From Haloechinothrix halophila YIM 93223 (GTDB lineage: Bacteria; Actinomycetota; Actinomycetes; Mycobacteriales; Pseudonocardiaceae), in NCBI RefSeq assembly GCF_000504245.1, contig NZ_KI632509.1, positions 3,143,751 to 3,207,750 of the forward strand: a DNA stretch of 64,000 nt, read 5' to 3'. Under the pieces are notes generated by a model. It made no database searches and was not told the origin of the DNA. It saw only the letters and a program-made list of their open reading frames with translations. The position numbers were made by a program, and so were the translations under genes. Below, one piece after another: positions 44,358 through 55,009 of this stretch (positions are counted from its first letter, which is position 1; each line of letters begins with the position of its first letter).

Positions 44358-45365
44358 ATGCTGGAGATCAGTTGGATCACCTGGGCGCTCACCGTAGCGC
44401 TGGTGATCGGCCTGCTCACGGTAGACCTGGTGGCGTCCGTCGTGCGCCCGCATCGGATCGGTTTCAGTGAGGCGACCGCCTGGTCGGTCTTCTACATCCT
44501 CGTAGCGATCGGGTTCGGCGTCTGGTTCACCATGGCGCACGGCGGCGAACTGGGCGTCGAGTACTTCACCGGCTATCTGGTCGAGAAGAGCCTGTCGGTG
44601 GACAACCTGTTCGTGTTCGTCCTGATCATGACGACGTTCAGTGTTCCAGAGCGGCATCAGCACAAGGTGCTCACATTCGGCATCGCGCTGGCACTGGCGA
44701 TGCGCGCGGTGTTCATCGCGCTTGGCGCGAGCCTGATCTCGCTGTTCTCGTTCGTGTTCCTGCTGTTCGGGCTGCTGCTGATCTACACGGCCATCCAGCT
44801 GTTCCGGCATCGCAACCAAGACCCGGACATCGAGGGCAGCCTGGTTGTCCGCACGGCGCGCAAGTTCCTGCCGCTCACCAAGGACTACGTCGACGGCAAA
44901 CTGTTCGTGCGGGTTGACGGCCAGCGAAAGGTGACGCCGCTGGTCATGGTGCTGCTGGCGATCGGCACCATCGACCTGCTGTTCGCCGTCGACTCGATCC
45001 CGGCCGTCTTCGGCATCACCGAAGAGCCGTACATCGTCTTCACCGCCAATGCGTTCGCGCTGCTCGGTTTGCGGGCGTTGTACTTCCTGGTGAAGGGCCT
45101 GCTTGATCGCCTCGTGTACCTCTCGACCGGCCTGTCGATCATCCTGGGGTTCATCGGGGTGAAGCTCCTGCTGCAGTGGGCGCACGTCGACATCGACAAG
45201 CGCGTGCCAGAGATCCCGACGCTGGCGAGCCTTGGCGTGATCGTGGTCGTCCTGGCCGTGGTGACGGTGGCGAGCCTGGTCAAGGTCCGGCGCGATCCAA
45301 CGGCCCGGGCGCACTCCGGTGCGCTCCAGGCACGCCGCGACCGGATACGCGACTCGGCGGGGTGA
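44358..45365 (+). CDS. TerC-family integral membrane protein
   Basis: 335-residue membrane protein with about nine helices. TerC signatures are EKSLSVDNLFVFVLIM and IGTIDLLFAVDSIPAVFGIT, whose acidic residues lie in the membrane core. TerC/Alx proteins export Mn2+ or support metalation of exported proteins. The older tellurite-resistance name comes from ter operons, and no other ter genes are present. No yybP-type riboswitch was seen in the 71 bp upstream. Confidence 0.93.
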   Translation: MLEISWITWALTVALVIGLLTVDLVASVVRPHRIGFSEATAWSVFYILVAIGFGVWFTMAHGGELGVEYFTGYLVEKSLSVDNLFVFVLIMTTFSVPERHQHKVLTFGIALALAMRAVFIALGASLISLFSFVFLLFGLLLIYTAIQLFRHRNQDPDIEGSLVVRTARKFLPLTKDYVDGKLFVRVDGQRKVTPLVMVLLAIGTIDLLFAVDSIPAVFGITEEPYIVFTANAFALLGLRALYFLVKGLLDRLVYLSTGLSIILGFIGVKLLLQWAHVDIDKRVPEIPTLASLGVIVVVLAVVTVASLVKVRRDPTARAHSGALQARRDRIRDSAG

Positions 45366-45368
45366 TGG

Positions 45369-47048
<1,680 letters not shown>

Positions 47049-47174
47049 TTATAGCTGTTCCGCCCGGTCCGTGTCAGCAGCCATTCAGCGGCACTGTGGC
47101 TGGAAAACGGCCGAGCGGGCTGAGCCTGGGGCGCGCGTGCTCAGGGCCACGCTCGATGCGGCGAGGCTCAAACT

Positions 47175-47220
47175 GTCGTGAGTGCTGATCAGGGTTAGAA
47201 CCCGGATCAGCACTCACGAC
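47175..47220. terminator. Long perfect hairpin after the LLM oxidoreductase gene
   Basis: A perfect 16-bp outer stem (GTCGTGAGTGCTGATC) and an inner GGGT/ACCC stem with a four-base loop. The stop codon of the leftward LLM gene (47214-47216) lies inside the right arm. It should terminate that gene. Confidence 0.8.
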
Positions 47221-48110
47221 CTACGTTCGCGGGCCACCGCATCCCGCACGGCGGGCGCGACATCGCAGGCGAAGCGGCGGATCTGGCCCAGGTCGTCGTC
47301 CGCTGCCCCGAACACGAACGTGTCCATGCCGCCGTCGAGCACCAGCTCGGTCAGCTCGTCGACCCACTGGTCCACCGGACCGGTCAGGAAACCGGACGTC
47401 GCTCCACCAGTGATCGAGCCGAAGACGTTGTAGACCCGCTGGATGTCGGCGGGATCGCGGCCCGCTTGCCGGGCGGCGTCGTCGATGCGCGCGTGTTTCT
47501 CCGCCAGCGACTCTGGCGGGACGTAGCTGGACGAGGGTATCCAGCCGTCAGCGGCGCGGCCGAGCACGCCGAGCATCCGGGGTCCGGTGACGCCGAGCCA
47601 CAGGCCGATGTCGTGCGCGGGTGCGGGACCAGGCCGGACGCCGGAGAGTCGGTAGTGCGCGCCGTCGAACCGTACCGACCGCTCACCCGACCACATCAGG
47701 CGGATGATCTCGATGGCTTCGACCAGCGCGTCCGCCGCGTCTCGGGCGGAGCGTCGCGGCCCGCCCATCGCGGTGATGGCGTCCCAGAACGCGCCCGCGC
47801 CGAGGCCGAGTTCGAACCGTCCACCTGAGAGGACGTCCAGGCTGGCGGCTGTTTTCGCCATGACGGCCGGGTCCCGCAACGGGAGGTTGGCGACGTCAGG
47901 GAACACCCGCACCCGGTCCGTGCGCGCCAGCACGGTGGCCATCAGCGCCCAGGCATCCAGGTGCCGCCGCTGATACGGGTGATCCTGGATGCCGACGAGG
48001 TCCAGTCCGTCCCGGTCGGCGGCGGTGGCGATCGCCAGGATGTCGTCCACCCGGTCGGCGTCCGGCGTCGGAAAGACGCCGAACCGCACGGGACGTCCGT
48101 AGTCAGGCAT
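47214..48110 (-). CDS. LLM-class F420-dependent oxidoreductase
   Basis: 298-residue luciferase-like monooxygenase-fold protein with an opening strand VRFGVFPTPDADRVDD. SGGRFELGLGAGAF and IGLWLGVTGPRML form the cofactor loops of the F420-dependent group. Cytoplasmic. Substrate unknown. It is monocistronic and ends in the hairpin at 47175-47220. Confidence 0.9.
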   Translation of the reverse strand: MPDYGRPVRFGVFPTPDADRVDDILAIATAADRDGLDLVGIQDHPYQRRHLDAWALMATVLARTDRVRVFPDVANLPLRDPAVMAKTAASLDVLSGGRFELGLGAGAFWDAITAMGGPRRSARDAADALVEAIEIIRLMWSGERSVRFDGAHYRLSGVRPGPAPAHDIGLWLGVTGPRMLGVLGRAADGWIPSSSYVPPESLAEKHARIDDAARQAGRDPADIQRVYNVFGSITGGATSGFLTGPVDQWVDELTELVLDGGMDTFVFGAADDDLGQIRRFACDVAPAVRDAVARERRS

Positions 48111-48255
48111 GCATCCAGCGTCTCACCGTTCACGGATAGTTTCCGGGCGGATGGAGCAGTCACCACTGTGAGCCAATCGCCAGCCTTCGTCGCGGCGCGA
48201 ACGGCCCATACTCGATTAAGCTCGACGGTGAGCTGTGTGTGGTGGAGGTGTGGGG

Positions 48256-49104
48256 ATGGAATCGCTGGACATCCGGGATGACCTGGTGCCGTTGCGTACC
48301 GATTTCGACGTGTCCTGGCGGGGTTACGACCGCGACCAGGTACGCCGGTACGTGCACGGCATCGAGACCGAGTTGCGGCTCGTCACCGCCGACCGGGACG
48401 CCGCCGTCGCCGAGGCGGAGAACTTCGCGGCGCGGCTGGAGGCAAGCCGGTCGGAGGTCCGCGAGCTGCGCGCACGGCTCGACCGGGTGTGCCGGACGCC
48501 GATCGAACCGGACGAGGTGCCAGGACGACTGCGTCGGATGGTGGAACTCGCGCGGGACGAGGCCGCCGAGATCACCGGACGGGCGCAGGCCGCCGCCGAA
48601 CACACCTGGAGCACGGCCCAGGAAGCGGCACAGCGGCTGCGGAAACGCTCCGAATGGTTCCTCACCGACATGGAGGCACAACGGGTGGCCATGGTGGCCG
48701 AGTATCGAGAGCTGATGGATCGCGCCCACACCGAGGCTGACCGGATGTCACGCGAGGCGGAGCGTCGGCGTATCGAACAGGACGAGGCAGCCGAGCAGTA
48801 CCGTGCGCAGGTCACGAAGGACTTCGAGATCGCCATGCTGGCGCGACGGGTGGAGGCGCGGCGCGACATCGCCGAACAGCGCCGCACCGCGCAGGCAGAC
48901 GCCGAACGTCACGTCGCCGAGGCCCGTGCGGAAGCCAGCCGGATCATGCGGGCGGCGCAACGGGAGGTCGATGCGCTGCGGCAGCTCAGGGATGGGCTCG
49001 CCGACCGCGTGCGCGCCCTTGGCCGCTTGCTGGCCGACGCCGCGCCGCTGCTTGGTTCCGACGATGAGCCGGTGCCCGAGCAGCGCCTCGCGACCCCGGC
49101 ATGA
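48256..49104 (+). CDS. DivIVA-like coiled-coil protein
   Basis: 282-residue protein. The N-terminus FDVSWRGYDRDQVRRYVHGI matches the DivIVA membrane-curvature-binding motif. The rest is a long, almost unbroken coiled coil rich in Ala, Glu and Arg (about residues 40-265). ATG at 48256 follows GGAGG by 7 bases. Actinobacterial relatives (Wag31, Scy or FilP-like, often called cellulose-binding protein) organise polar growth or a cytoskeletal scaffold. It is a paralogue rather than the main DivIVA, judging from the degenerate motif and context. Confidence 0.85.
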   Translation: MESLDIRDDLVPLRTDFDVSWRGYDRDQVRRYVHGIETELRLVTADRDAAVAEAENFAARLEASRSEVRELRARLDRVCRTPIEPDEVPGRLRRMVELARDEAAEITGRAQAAAEHTWSTAQEAAQRLRKRSEWFLTDMEAQRVAMVAEYRELMDRAHTEADRMSREAERRRIEQDEAAEQYRAQVTKDFEIAMLARRVEARRDIAEQRRTAQADAERHVAEARAEASRIMRAAQREVDALRQLRDGLADRVRALGRLLADAAPLLGSDDEPVPEQRLATPA

Positions 49105-49214
49105 CCGGGTGAGGCGGCAGGCGACGTGTGACTGCCCGCCCGGCGGGGTATTCGTCACCGTCGAGACGAGCGCTGACCCGCGCCGAGCCGGGAGCTCGCT
49201 GACGTCGAAGGCAC

Positions 49215-50531
49215 CTACCCCGCCACGGCACTGACCCCGCCGAACGCTCCGTGCCGGAACGCGTCCACGAACCGGGCATGGTCAGCGCGGGTCAGCTCGG
49301 CGTATTCCCGCGCGAAGTCCTGCACCCAGCTGACCAGCTCGCCGACGTGCCCGTCGACGCGCTCCAGCACCAGATCCTCCACCTGTTCGGAGACCGCGAG
49401 TCCCTCGGCGTCCGCGTCCGCGACGCAGTGCATCTTCGCGGTGGCTTTGCCCAGGTCGGTCACCAGCTCGGTGATCTCGTCCGGTTCGGTCAGGTCGTCC
49501 CATTCCAGGTCGGTCTCGTACGGCGACAGCTCACTGACCACGAAGCCGGTGCCGTCGATCTCGGTCCAGCCAAGGTACGGGTCGGCATGCACCTGGAGCG
49601 CGCGCTGCGACAGCGCGGTGCGGTGGCCGTGATGCTCAAACGCCCCCGCCAGCCGGTCGTCGTGCACGACGGCACTGGCAGCGGCGACGTTGCCCTCCTT
49701 GACGGAAAGAATGATGTCGTTCTCCAGCGCCTGGCTGTGCCCTTCCAGCAGCACGTTGTATGCCCGCAGGCCCGCGCTGCCGATGCCGAAACCGGAGCGC
49801 CCGACGACATCCTTCACGGCGAACGCGATGTCGTTCGAGGCCCGTTTGGACTCCGGGATGGTGTCCAGGTACCGCTGGTAGGCGCGCATCACCCGGTCGT
49901 GCTCATCCTCGCCGAGCCTGCGCACGCCGGGGCCTTCGACGAACTCCCGCTCCTCCCCCACGACAACCGTGTTCGCGGTGAGCAGGTCGATCCGGCTCGC
50001 CGACCGCGCCGCGAGCAACGTCTCGCGCACCGGGCCGCGCGCGTTGTCCAGCCGCAGTGCCCACTCCTGGTCCCTGTCGGAGCGGGTGTAATAGGCGACT
50101 TGCTCCATATACGACCGGATGTAGCGGGCGATCAGCTCGTCGATGACGTCGTCGGGGAACGCCTTGCGCCACCCGATCAGCGCGAGGCTGGCCGCGCAGC
50201 GCTGGAGGTCCCAGGTGAAGTGGCCGAGGTAGGCCTCGTCGAAGTCGTTGACGTCGAAGATCAACCTGCCCTGGTCGTTGAGGTAGGTCCCGAAGTTCTC
50301 GGCGTGCAGGTCACCGTGGATCCACACGCGCGACAGCGCGCCGGTGGCCCACGGGTCCTCGCGCTCGGCCATGTCGGCGTAGTACAGCGCCGCCGAGCCT
50401 CGGTAGAACGCGAAGGGGTCGGCCGCCATCTTGCGGAACCGTTTCCGGAACGCGGCCGGGCCGCGGCGGACGCGCTCGGCGAAGGCGTTTTCCAGGATGC
50501 TGACGATCTGCTCGCTGCGGTGGTCACTCAT
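49215..50531 (-). CDS. DUF2252 protein with kinase-like fold
   Basis: 438-residue DUF2252 protein. The APH/kinase-like catalytic segment HGDLHAENFG is near residue 72, followed by DVNDFDEAYLGHFTWDL, which supplies a metal-binding Asp pair. FRKRFRKMAADPFAFYRGSA is the family's N-terminal signature. ATG at 50531 chosen; an upstream GTG would add 17 residues. Function in the family is unknown; phosphotransfer to a small molecule is a guess from the fold. Confidence 0.88.
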   Translation of the reverse strand: MSDHRSEQIVSILENAFAERVRRGPAAFRKRFRKMAADPFAFYRGSAALYYADMAEREDPWATGALSRVWIHGDLHAENFGTYLNDQGRLIFDVNDFDEAYLGHFTWDLQRCAASLALIGWRKAFPDDVIDELIARYIRSYMEQVAYYTRSDRDQEWALRLDNARGPVRETLLAARSASRIDLLTANTVVVGEEREFVEGPGVRRLGEDEHDRVMRAYQRYLDTIPESKRASNDIAFAVKDVVGRSGFGIGSAGLRAYNVLLEGHSQALENDIILSVKEGNVAAASAVVHDDRLAGAFEHHGHRTALSQRALQVHADPYLGWTEIDGTGFVVSELSPYETDLEWDDLTEPDEITELVTDLGKATAKMHCVADADAEGLAVSEQVEDLVLERVDGHVGELVSWVQDFAREYAELTRADHARFVDAFRHGAFGGVSAVAG

Positions 50532-50674
50532 CCCGGCCGACCGTACCGGCAAGACCCGCGTCAAGGATGACCGGCGCGCCAACGCATGTCTGGGCGAACT
50601 CCTCGGCGTTGCCGGGTTTGAGCCCCAACAATCAGGGCACCCGGCCAGATGAGTGACGTTTCGGAGGTGTTGTC

Positions 50675-51190
50675 ATGCAGACGACCCACGCGGGATCCTC
50701 CGCACCGACGCTGCCCGTCCGGCTCGGCATGGGCGTGATCGGCGGCATTGTCGCCGGGGCCGGCTTCATCGCACTGACCATGTGGTTCGCCCACACGGAC
50801 GGCAAGGACGCGGTCGCTCCCTTCAAGATGATCTCCACCATCATCGAGGGACCGCCGCCCGACGAGGGGATGGTCTGGCTGGGTGTGGTGGTCCACGTCG
50901 TGCTGAGCGTGGCCTTTGGCCTGCTCTTCGCCCTGCTGACGCATCCGTGGGGCACGGGCACCGTGGCCGCGCTCGCCGGGCTGGTCTACGGCGGCGTGAT
51001 CTACGTCGTCAACTTCCAGATTCTGAGCCGGTTCGTCGACCACTGGAGCGCGTTCCTCGAGGGCACCAATCAGCCGTTCGAGGCCGCCACCCACTTGTTG
51101 TTCGGTGCGCTACTCGCGGTGTTCTTCCCTGCCGTGACGCGGCGCGCGCGCCAGAAGGAAGCTCCCAGGCACGCCGAGAGCGCGGCGTAG
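50675..51190 (+). CDS. Small integral membrane protein, function unknown
   Basis: 171 residues with four predicted helices (about 17-39, 67-88, 93-114, 134-152) and a charged C-terminal tail. It resembles uncharacterised actinobacterial membrane proteins of the YagU/DUF6789 type, but no functional motif is seen. ATG at 50675 follows GGAGG. It converges with the carboxyltransferase gene, 10 bp apart. Confidence 0.75.
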   Translation: MQTTHAGSSAPTLPVRLGMGVIGGIVAGAGFIALTMWFAHTDGKDAVAPFKMISTIIEGPPPDEGMVWLGVVVHVVLSVAFGLLFALLTHPWGTGTVAALAGLVYGGVIYVVNFQILSRFVDHWSAFLEGTNQPFEAATHLLFGALLAVFFPAVTRRARQKEAPRHAESAA

Positions 51191-51200
51191 GCGGTAGGCA

Positions 51201-53087
51201 TCACCACGTGTCCACGAACGGCCGCCCGCCAGGCTCGCGCGGCGGCTCCGCCAGCGTGGTGGTGATCCAACGACGGGTGTCGGCGGGGTCGATGACGTCA
51301 TCGATCTCGAACACCGACGCCGCGTTGAGTGCCTTGCCGTGCTCATAGGCCATGGCGACCATCTGGTCGAACAGCTGCTGCCGTTCGTCCGGGTCGGACA
51401 CCGCATCCAGCTCCCTGCGGTAGCCGAGCTTGACCGCGCCTTCCAGCCCCATGCCGCCGAGCTCGCCGGTCGGCCAGGACACCGTGGCGACCGGCACGGT
51501 GAGGCTGCCGCCCGCCATCGCCATCGCGCCGAGCCCGTATGCCTTGCGCAGCACGATCACGCACAGCGGCACCCGCAGGTTCGCGCCGGTGACGAACATC
51601 CGGCTGACGTGTCGCACGGTCGCGGTGCGCTCGGCGTCCGGACCGACCATGAACCCCGGCGTGTCACACAGCGACACGATCGGCAGCCCGTGCGCGTCGC
51701 ACAGCTGCATGAACCGGGACGCCTTGTCGGCGGCCTCGCTGTCGATCGCACCGCCGAGGTGCGCGGGGTTGTTCGCGAGCAGCCCGTACGGCCGCCCCTC
51801 GATCCGCACAAGGGCGGTGATGATGCCTTCGCCGAAGTCCCCGCGTAGCTCGAGCACACTGCCGTCGTCGGCGAGCGTGTCAACCACCGAGCGCACGTCG
51901 TAGACCCGCACCCGGTTCTCCGGCACCGCCTGACGCAGCCGCCGCTGGTCCGCGCTCGCCCACTCCGTGAGCGGGCCCTGGAAGTAGGACAGGTATCGCT
52001 TGGCGACCTCGGTGGCCTCGTTCTCATCGGAGACGACGACGTCGACAACGCCGTTCGGTGACTGCACATCGATGGGCCCGACCTCATCAGGCTCGTACGT
52101 GCCGAGCCCGCCGCCCTCGATCATCGCGGGACCACCCATGCCGATGCTGGCATCCCGCGTCGCGATCACCACGTCACAGCAGCCGAGCAGCGCCGCATTG
52201 CCCGCGAAGCACCGGCCAGCGGCGATGCCGACGAGCGGCACCTGGCCGCTGAGCTTGGCGAACAGGTGAAACGCCATCACCTGCAGCCCGGACACGGTGG
52301 GGATGTCGACGTCACCAGGACGTCCGCCGCCACCTTCTGCGTAGAGCACCACCGGCAGCCGCCTGCGCGCGGCGACGTCGAACAGCCGATCCTTCTTGAG
52401 GTGGTTGTACGCACCCTGGGTGCCTGCCAGCACCGTGGCGTCGTAGGCCAGCACCGCGCATCGCGCCGCCTCCTCGCCGACCAGCGCGCCGTTGATCCCG
52501 GCGAGCCCGCCGACCAGGCCGTCCGCCGGGGTGCGTTCGATCAGGTCCGCCAGCGAGCGCCGCTGCCGCTGGGCCGCGACCACGAGCGGCCCGTACTCCA
52601 GGAAGGTGCCTTCGTCGCACAGCGCGGCGATGTTCTCCCGCGCCGTGCGCCGCCCGGCGTCGTGCCGTTTGGCGACGGCGTCAGGGCGCTGTTCGTCCTG
52701 CCCGACGGCGTGTCTGCGTCGCACCTCGTCCAGGTCGGCGCGGACCGTGTCGAGGTCGGCGGCGACGTCCTCGGTGTGCTCCTCGGCGGTGTCCGCCGCC
52801 TCGATGACGTCAAGCAGCCGCTCGTCGCGGCGCACCGTCTCGCCCTCGGCTACCGCCACCCGCGCGACCACGCCAGCGTGCGGGGCCGCCACGATGTGTT
52901 CCATCTTCATCGACTCGAGCACGACCAGCTGCTGACCAGCCCTGACCCGCGCGCCGTCGCTCACGGCAACCCGCACCACCGTGCCCAGCATCGGGGCGAG
53001 CACCCCGCCGTTCATGTCCTGATCCACCACAGCCGAAAGCTTCTCACGACGTGGCAAGCGGGTGCTTACCTTTCCGGCGGTTGGCAT
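51201..53087 (-). CDS. Biotin-carrier plus carboxyltransferase fusion (acyl-CoA carboxylase)
   Basis: 628 residues. A biotinyl domain (about 24-100) has ESMKMEH with the biotin Lys near residue 61. A linker of about 60 residues follows, then the N- and C-terminal carboxyltransferase halves (from about 150), with GGGGRPGDVD, GRCFAGNAALLG, ANNPAHLGGAID and AKVLRKAYGLGAMAM-like segments. It has no biotin carboxylase domain, so it must work with a separate one, none of which is in the window. The start is uncertain: ATG 53087 is used, and ATG 53015 would still include the biotinyl domain. Confidence 0.88.
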   Translation of the reverse strand: MPTAGKVSTRLPRREKLSAVVDQDMNGGVLAPMLGTVVRVAVSDGARVRAGQQLVVLESMKMEHIVAAPHAGVVARVAVAEGETVRRDERLLDVIEAADTAEEHTEDVAADLDTVRADLDEVRRRHAVGQDEQRPDAVAKRHDAGRRTARENIAALCDEGTFLEYGPLVVAAQRQRRSLADLIERTPADGLVGGLAGINGALVGEEAARCAVLAYDATVLAGTQGAYNHLKKDRLFDVAARRRLPVVLYAEGGGGRPGDVDIPTVSGLQVMAFHLFAKLSGQVPLVGIAAGRCFAGNAALLGCCDVVIATRDASIGMGGPAMIEGGGLGTYEPDEVGPIDVQSPNGVVDVVVSDENEATEVAKRYLSYFQGPLTEWASADQRRLRQAVPENRVRVYDVRSVVDTLADDGSVLELRGDFGEGIITALVRIEGRPYGLLANNPAHLGGAIDSEAADKASRFMQLCDAHGLPIVSLCDTPGFMVGPDAERTATVRHVSRMFVTGANLRVPLCVIVLRKAYGLGAMAMAGGSLTVPVATVSWPTGELGGMGLEGAVKLGYRRELDAVSDPDERQQLFDQMVAMAYEHGKALNAASVFEIDDVIDPADTRRWITTTLAEPPREPGGRPFVDTW

Positions 53088-53196
53088 CGCGCTCACCGGG
53101 GTACCCGTCCCGACAAAGCCACCAGAAGTCCCTTCGGCACTGTGGTCGACAGGATCATGATGACAACGACAGATCCGCCGCATGAGGAGTCAGAGC

Positions 53197-53790
53197 ATGT
53201 TCGGCACATCATCGGGTCCCGTGCTCTGGTCGGCGCTGCATCCCGGCGGGAACCCGCTCATCAGACCGTCGGATCGCCGTCAGGCACGGTTCACGGCGGT
53301 CCTCATCGCACTCGCGCTGCTCGCGGGCCCGTTCATGGCGGCGTACGCCTTCAGCTACCACGCGACTCTCACCGATCGCGCCGAGACACAGCAGGACGAC
53401 CGCTACCGGGTCGACGCTGTGCTGCTCGAGGACGCACCCGCCACGAGAACCGGGGGCGCCACGGCGTTTCAGATGCCGCGCCAGTCGGCGGCACTGGCCG
53501 AATGGTCCACTCAGGACCGTGCGCGACACGTAGGCGTGATCCCGGTTGCCGGTGGCACGAGCGCGGGTGAGGCAGTCACCATCTGGGTCGACAGCGATGG
53601 CAATCGGACGACCGCCCCGTTGTCGGTGGGACAGACGGCGGCCGCGTCGGTGCTCGTCGCACTCGGCACCTGGCTGATGTTCGTCGCCGCCCTCGCCGGG
53701 ATCTACCTGCTGCTGTGCGTCCGGCTCGATCACGATCGCTACGCGGAATGGGAACGCGAGTGGCGAAAGCTGGACGAACGCCGCACGTGA
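53197..53790 (+). CDS. Rv1733c-like two-helix membrane protein
   Basis: 197-residue protein. A helix at about 36-58 is followed by an extracytoplasmic loop of about 90 residues and a second helix at about 155-178, then a charged tail. The layout and the loop motif TIWVDSDGNRTTAPLS match the Rv1733c family, a DosR-regulon antigen in M. tuberculosis. ATG at 53197 is chosen because GAGGAG is 8 bases upstream; an in-frame ATG at 53182 overlaps that site. Confidence 0.85.
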   Translation: MFGTSSGPVLWSALHPGGNPLIRPSDRRQARFTAVLIALALLAGPFMAAYAFSYHATLTDRAETQQDDRYRVDAVLLEDAPATRTGGATAFQMPRQSAALAEWSTQDRARHVGVIPVAGGTSAGEAVTIWVDSDGNRTTAPLSVGQTAAASVLVALGTWLMFVAALAGIYLLLCVRLDHDRYAEWEREWRKLDERRT

Positions 53791-53847
53791 CACGCACCCA
53801 TCACCGGCGTGCTGCCACCCGGTGGCGCGCGGCGGCATACTCGACCC

Positions 53848-54972
53848 ATGAACGCCAAGTGGGACGCCGACGCCACGCTGGTGCTCGGCGAACGGACGGT
53901 GCCGTTGCTCGACCGCGCACGGGTATACGCCTGCGGCATCACGCCGTACGACGTCACCCATCTCGGTCACGCCGCGACGTTCGTCTGGGTGGACGTCCTC
54001 GCGCGGGCGTTGTGGCAACTCGGCGTGGATGCCGAGATTTGCCGCAACGTCACCGACGTGGACGACGTCCTCGACGAGGCCGCCGCGCGGGCGGGCACCG
54101 ACGCGGACTGGTACGCCGCCGTCGGACAGTTCCAGTTCGACACCGACATGGCGAATCTGAAGGTCCGCGCGCCGCGTCATGAGCCCCGCGCCCACAGCTA
54201 CATACCCCACGTCGTCCGGCTCGCACGTCATCTGGTGCGGTCAGGGCACGCCTACGTGGCCGACGGCAGCGTCTACTTCCGTGGCGGCGACATCCCCGCC
54301 GTGGCCGGGATCGACCGGACGACGGCACTGGACCTCGCCGCCGAGTTCGGCGACCAGCCGGACGACCCCGCCAAGCACGACCCGCTGGATGTCGCGGTAT
54401 GGCAGGCATGCGGCCCAGACCGGGTCGGCTGGGACTCGCCGTGGGGCAGGGGCCGTCCCGGCTGGCACGCCGAATGCGTCGCCATGGCGTCGTCGGTGTT
54501 CGGCGTCGGCGTCGACATCCACGCGGGCGGCGCGGACCTGACCTATCCGCACCACGCCTGTCACGCCGCGATGGCCGAGGCGCTGACCGGGGTGCGGCCG
54601 TATACCCGGTCGTGGTTGCACGTCGGGGTGGTGACCGTTGACGGCGAGAAGATGGCGAAGTCCTCCGGCAACCTGGTGCTGATCTCCGATCTACTCGCCG
54701 ACCACGCCGCGGCCGTGGTCCGCATGATGATTCTGGACCGGCCGTGGCAGGAGTCCTGGGACTACATCCCAGCGCTGCTTGACACCGCAGCCGAGCGGCT
54801 GGAGCTGCTGTACAGCGCGGCGGGCCGCCGCACAGCCGACACCGCTACCGCCGAGGACGCGTTGCGCATGGCGTTGCGTACCGATCTGAACGTGCCCGCC
54901 GCGCTGGATATCGCCATCGACAGCGGTGGCGCCGCAGCGCGGACCATGGTGTCCGTGCTGGGGCTCGGCTGA
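53848..54972 (+). CDS. MshC-like / cysteinyl-tRNA synthetase-paralogue ligase
   Basis: 374-residue class I synthetase-fold protein. CGITPYDVTHLGHA (Cys about 29 for zinc) has the ITPYD form typical of the mycothiol ligase MshC rather than CysS. Zinc and cysteine sites continue with GWHAECVAMA and GGADLTYPHHA; the KMSKS loop is GEKMAKSSGN. It lacks an anticodon-binding domain and is about 40 residues shorter than MshC. It may be a second cysteine ligase or a mycothiol-related enzyme. The GST-like gene follows 37 bp downstream. No strong ribosome site is seen at the ATG. Confidence 0.82.
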   Translation: MNAKWDADATLVLGERTVPLLDRARVYACGITPYDVTHLGHAATFVWVDVLARALWQLGVDAEICRNVTDVDDVLDEAAARAGTDADWYAAVGQFQFDTDMANLKVRAPRHEPRAHSYIPHVVRLARHLVRSGHAYVADGSVYFRGGDIPAVAGIDRTTALDLAAEFGDQPDDPAKHDPLDVAVWQACGPDRVGWDSPWGRGRPGWHAECVAMASSVFGVGVDIHAGGADLTYPHHACHAAMAEALTGVRPYTRSWLHVGVVTVDGEKMAKSSGNLVLISDLLADHAAAVVRMMILDRPWQESWDYIPALLDTAAERLELLYSAAGRRTADTATAEDALRMALRTDLNVPAALDIAIDSGGAAARTMVSVLGLG

Positions 54973-55009
54973 CCCGCACTCGACCCAGACAGATGTGAGG
55001 AGTGGTTCC

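Noticed and set aside
53152-53190. Possible fifth copy of the palindrome family (GGATCATGATG before the Rv1733c-like gene)
   Set aside because: Only one arm-like segment is present and no pairing right arm follows.
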